A DNA stretch of 8,319 bases from Betaproteobacteria bacterium (GTDB lineage Bacteria > Pseudomonadota > Gammaproteobacteria > Burkholderiales > Usitatibacteraceae): positions 1-8,319 of the forward strand of contig PQAI01000100.1 of NCBI GenBank assembly GCA_003105245.1. The letters run 5' to 3'. Shown here in pieces: positions 6,228 through 8,319 of the stretch (positions within the stretch are counted from its first letter, which is position 1; every line of letters begins with the position of its first letter). Both the position numbers and the translations under genes were made by a program. Under the pieces are notes generated by a model, which ran no database searches, was not told where the DNA came from, and was given only the letters and a program-made list of their open reading frames with translations.

Positions 6228-6241
6228 CCCGCAACCGCGGG
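6228..6241 (+). other. Small hairpin after the phosphoesterase gene
   Basis: CCCGC (6228-6232) and GCGGG (6237-6241) enclose a 4-nt loop 15 nt after the stop codon and abut the operator-like dyad. With only 5 bp and no clear T-run it is at best a weak terminator. Confidence 0.25.
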
Positions 6242-6255
6242 TTGACTGCCGTCAA
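6242..6255. promoter_or_regulatory. Operator-like dyad, second copy (TTGAC-N4-GTCAA)
   Basis: TTGACTGCCGTCAA repeats the half-sites and spacing of the dyad at 4405-4418, about 98 bp before the CotH-type gene's ATG. An AATAAT hexamer at 6288-6293 (5 of 6 matches to TATAAT) could be the -10, placing the dyad centre about 51.5 bp upstream of the start. The shared sequence at both promoters supports common control. Confidence 0.5.
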
Positions 6256-6352
6256 TGCGGCGGCAGGCGCGCTGCGCGAAAAGGGCGAATAATGAACTTC
6301 AGTCCGGCCCGTCGCCGCTAGGCGATTTCCCGCCGGGCAGCAAGGAGCGGTT

Positions 6353-8319
6353 ATGCGCAGCGCGTCCCGCGTTCTGTTCGGCTCCGTTCTGGCAGTCCTC
6401 CTCACCTGCGTCACGCCCGCGGCTTCCGCGGCCCCCAACTACCAGGGGCTGTGGTGGAACGCGCCCGCAGGATCGGAATCGGGCTGGGGCATCAACCTCG
6501 CCCACCAGGGCGACGTCCTCTTCGCCACGTGGTTCACATACGACGCCGCCGGCGACGGCTGGTGGCTTTCCATGACCGCCAACCGCACCGCGGAAGGCAC
6601 CTACAGCGGCACCCTCATCGAATCGGGCGGGCCGGCCTTCGGCGTGGTTCCGTTCGATCCCGCCAGGGTGACCCGCACGCCGGTGGGCAACGCCACGCTC
6701 ACCTTCGGCGACGCCGACAACGGCACCTTCAGCTACACGGCCAAGGGCGTCCAGCAGTCCAAGACGATCACGCGCTTCGCCTTCGGCGTCGTGCCGACCT
6801 GTACCGGCGCCTCGGCGGCGCAGATCGTGACGGCGACCAACTACCAGGACCTCTGGTGGGCCGCGGGCGGCGGCGAGTCCGGCTGGGGGATCAATTTCAC
6901 CCACCAGGGCGACGTCATCTTCGCCACCTGGTTCACCTACGACGCCGACGGCACGCCGCTGTGGTTCTCGGCGACGGCAGGCAAGGTCGCCACGGGCGTC
7001 TACACCGGGAGCCTCATCCGGACGACCGGCCCCGCCTTCAGCGCGGTGCCGTTCGATCCGGCGAGAGTCACGCGCGCCGAGGCCGGCACGCTCACCCTCA
7101 CCTTCTCGGACGGCAACTCGGCCGCCTTCGCCTACACCCTGGGCGGCGTGACCCGGACCAAGGCGATCACCCGCATGCCGCTGTCGTACAGCGGCACGCG
7201 CTGCGCCGCGCCGCTCGCCGCCACGATCAAGGGCAAGGTCTTCGACGGCGCCATCGAAAAGGCCGTCGTCTGCGCGGATGCGAACGGCAACGGGCGCTGC
7301 GAGGCGGGCGAGGTGCAGGCCCTCACGGATGCCGCGGGCGCCTACGAGCTGGCGGCTCCCGAGGGATACCGCGGACCGCTCGCCGCGGAAGTGGTGGCGG
7401 GGCAGTCGCGCGATGCCGGACCGCCGGCCACCGCGGTCGACCGCACCTACCGCATGGCCTCCCCGTCGCGGGACTACAGCACGAACATCACCCCCTTCTC
7501 GACGATCGTGCGGCTCACCCGGGAGGCCGACTACCGGCTCGCGGAGGAGTCCGCCCTCAACGAGCTCGGCCTCCCGCCGCGGTTCGCGATCAACCTCCAG
7601 GCCGCGCCCGCCAGCGGGTCGCTCGCGAATTCGGTGGCCGGCTCGATCGTCGCCGCGCTCAAGGACGCCCACGCGACCAGCGTCGACTATTCCTCGTCCG
7701 ACGCGCTGGCGAGCGTCGTGGCCCGCTTCCCCGCCGCACTGACGCACCTGCCGAAGCTCGACATCGACACGCACGGCGAGCCGATCAACCAGCGCGAGAC
7801 GTACATCGACGGCCACCTCACGATCACCAACCCCGCGGCATCCGGGGCGCCGACGCAGCTCGCAATCAAGATCCGGGGCCGCGGCAACAGCACCTGGTGG
7901 GAGGCCAAGAAGCCCTACAAGGTGCAGATCGTCAACGACGCAGCCTATGCGGGCGTCGCGGACTTCCTGGGGATGAAGAAGAACCGCAACTGGGTGCTGC
8001 TCGCCGACCACCTCGACCACTCGCTGATGCGCAACAAGCTGGCCTACTCCCTGGGCAACAGCAGCGTCTTCAGCGACGGGCTGAAGTGGAACCCGTCGGG
8101 CCAGCACGTCGAGGTCACCCTCAACGGCGAGTACGTCGGCGTCTACCTCTTCGCCGAGGACATCCGCGTCGACTCGTCGCGCCTGAACATCCGGAAGATC
8201 TCCGCGAGCCAGCTCGACGGGGGATACATCGTCGAGGTGGACTATCCGCAGGACTGCGACCCGATCCTGCAATACACGACGCCCAAGGGCGTGCGCATCT
8301 GCGTCGACACGCCCGACGA
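6353..8319 (+). CDS. Exported two-module protein with Ca-loop-like segment and CotH-kinase domain, C-terminally cut by the window
   Basis: At least 655 residues, open at the right edge. Residues 1-26 are a signal peptide (ending ASA). Residues 29-145 and 163-278 are the same type A and type B modules as in the preceding gene, with closing Cys at 150 and 284. Residues 291-335 (GKVFDGAIEKAVVCADANGNGRC...GEVQALTDAAGAYEL) resemble an SdrD/carboxypeptidase-regulatory-like beta domain with an acidic loop that could hold calcium. A helical stretch with TNITPFSTIV (377-386) and ALNELGLP follows. From about residue 503, IKIRGRGNSTWWEAKKPYKVQI, FLGMKKNRNWVLLAD, MRNKLAYSLG and VEVTLNGEYVGVYLFAEDIRV are hallmarks of the CotH kinase family, whose Bacillus founder phosphorylates spore coat proteins. 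The catalytic aspartates probably lie beyond the edge. ATG 6353 has AAGGAG (6342-6347) 5 nt upstream. It is not a sporulation protein here; role unknown. Confidence 0.9.
   Translation, partial: MRSASRVLFGSVLAVLLTCVTPAASAAPNYQGLWWNAPAGSESGWGINLAHQGDVLFATWFTYDAAGDGWWLSMTANRTAEGTYSGTLIESGGPAFGVVPFDPARVTRTPVGNATLTFGDADNGTFSYTAKGVQQSKTITRFAFGVVPTCTGASAAQIVTATNYQDLWWAAGGGESGWGINFTHQGDVIFATWFTYDADGTPLWFSATAGKVATGVYTGSLIRTTGPAFSAVPFDPARVTRAEAGTLTLTFSDGNSAAFAYTLGGVTRTKAITRMPLSYSGTRCAAPLAATIKGKVFDGAIEKAVVCADANGNGRCEAGEVQALTDAAGAYELAAPEGYRGPLAAEVVAGQSRDAGPPATAVDRTYRMASPSRDYSTNITPFSTIVRLTREADYRLAEESALNELGLPPRFAINLQAAPASGSLANSVAGSIVAALKDAHATSVDYSSSDALASVVARFPAALTHLPKLDIDTHGEPINQRETYIDGHLTITNPAASGAPTQLAIKIRGRGNSTWWEAKKPYKVQIVNDAAYAGVADFLGMKKNRNWVLLADHLDHSLMRNKLAYSLGNSSVFSDGLKWNPSGQHVEVTLNGEYVGVYLFAEDIRVDSSRLNIRKISASQLDGGYIVEVDYPQDCDPILQYTTPKGVRICVDTPD
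6437..6787 (+). repeat. Module copy 3 (type A) in the CotH-kinase protein
   Basis: Encodes residues 29-145, from NYQGLWWN to ITRFAFG. It is nearly the same as copy 1, with the DNA stretch for FDPARVTR almost unchanged (around 4831-4853 and 6654-6676). Confidence 0.85.
6839..7186 (+). repeat. Module copy 4 (type B) in the CotH-kinase protein
   Basis: Encodes residues 163-278, from NYQDLWW to ITRMPLS. It has the type B marks PLWFSATA and IRTTGPAF and ends just before the shared GTRC boundary. Confidence 0.85.

Noticed and set aside
6301..6352. Possible cyclic-di-GMP riboswitch before the CotH-type gene, suggested by CCGGGCAG also present at 4484-4491
   Set aside because: Only an 8-base match is shared, and the conserved GEMM core and tetraloop elements could not be found in order.
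4441..6438. A 665-codon open frame on the minus strand opposite the phosphoesterase gene
   Set aside because: It is a GC-rich shadow. The plus-strand frame has a signal peptide, module repeats and complete phosphoesterase motifs, while the antisense product is low-complexity Arg/Gly/Ala/Val without recognisable motifs.
6299..8272. A 657-codon open frame on the minus strand opposite the CotH-type gene
   Set aside because: Same reason: the plus strand carries the modules and CotH blocks, and the antisense frame shows the compositional mirror of those repeats.

Overview
The window is GC-rich and comes from a Gram-negative bacterium, most likely a betaproteobacterium. That placement is an inference. 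It rests on the codon use, a tRNA-Cys gene that encodes its own CCA end, the Sec-exported protein style, and protein sequences that read like betaproteobacterial family members. No search was run.

Positions 1-1746 (minus strand) hold a compact housekeeping-type operon: an inositol-monophosphatase-family histidinol-phosphatase (hisN-like), a YpfH-like alpha/beta-hydrolase overlapping it by 4 bp (GTGA), and the start of an M3-family peptidyl-dipeptidase (dcp-like) cut by the window edge. The hydrolase has Ala in place of the nucleophile Ser (GFARG instead of GFSxG). The only good promoter element ahead of hisN places the transcription start at or next to the A of its ATG, suggesting a leaderless mRNA.

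Positions 1858-3063 (plus strand) hold two tandem paralogues of an exported YSC84/SYLF-domain protein, about 77% identical in the mature part by hand count, with a 42-bp identical DNA tract. They converge, with a 10-bp gap, on a minus-strand DRG/Obg-type GTPase with a C-terminal TGS domain (3074-4099). Upstream of that GTPase on the same strand is tRNA-Cys(GCA), whose presumed 5' leader has two strong GC hairpins.

Positions 4235-8319 are the least ordinary part. Two adjacent plus-strand genes encode exported proteins built the same way: signal peptide, then two tandem copies of a Trp/Gly-rich module of about 116 residues (marked by ESGWG, HQGD, WFTY and TTGPAF-FDP), then an unrelated C-terminal region. 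In the first gene that region is a calcineurin-like metallophosphoesterase. In the second it is a Ca-loop-like segment, a helical linker and a CotH-kinase domain that runs off the window. Homology stops in both at the same Gly-Thr-Arg-Cys boundary. Both genes are preceded by the same dyad, TTGAC-N4-GTCAA, which fits the CRP/FNR-type TTGA-N6-TCAA pattern. I recognise the module as recurring in betaproteobacterial proteins but know of no named function. A co-regulated family of module-plus-enzyme surface proteins is the best candidate here for something undescribed.

No CRISPR array, insertion sequence, phage gene or convincing rho-independent terminator is visible. The stretch 4235-4524 holds only the tRNA promoter and leader hairpins on one side and the operator-like dyad and 5' leader of the next gene on the other.
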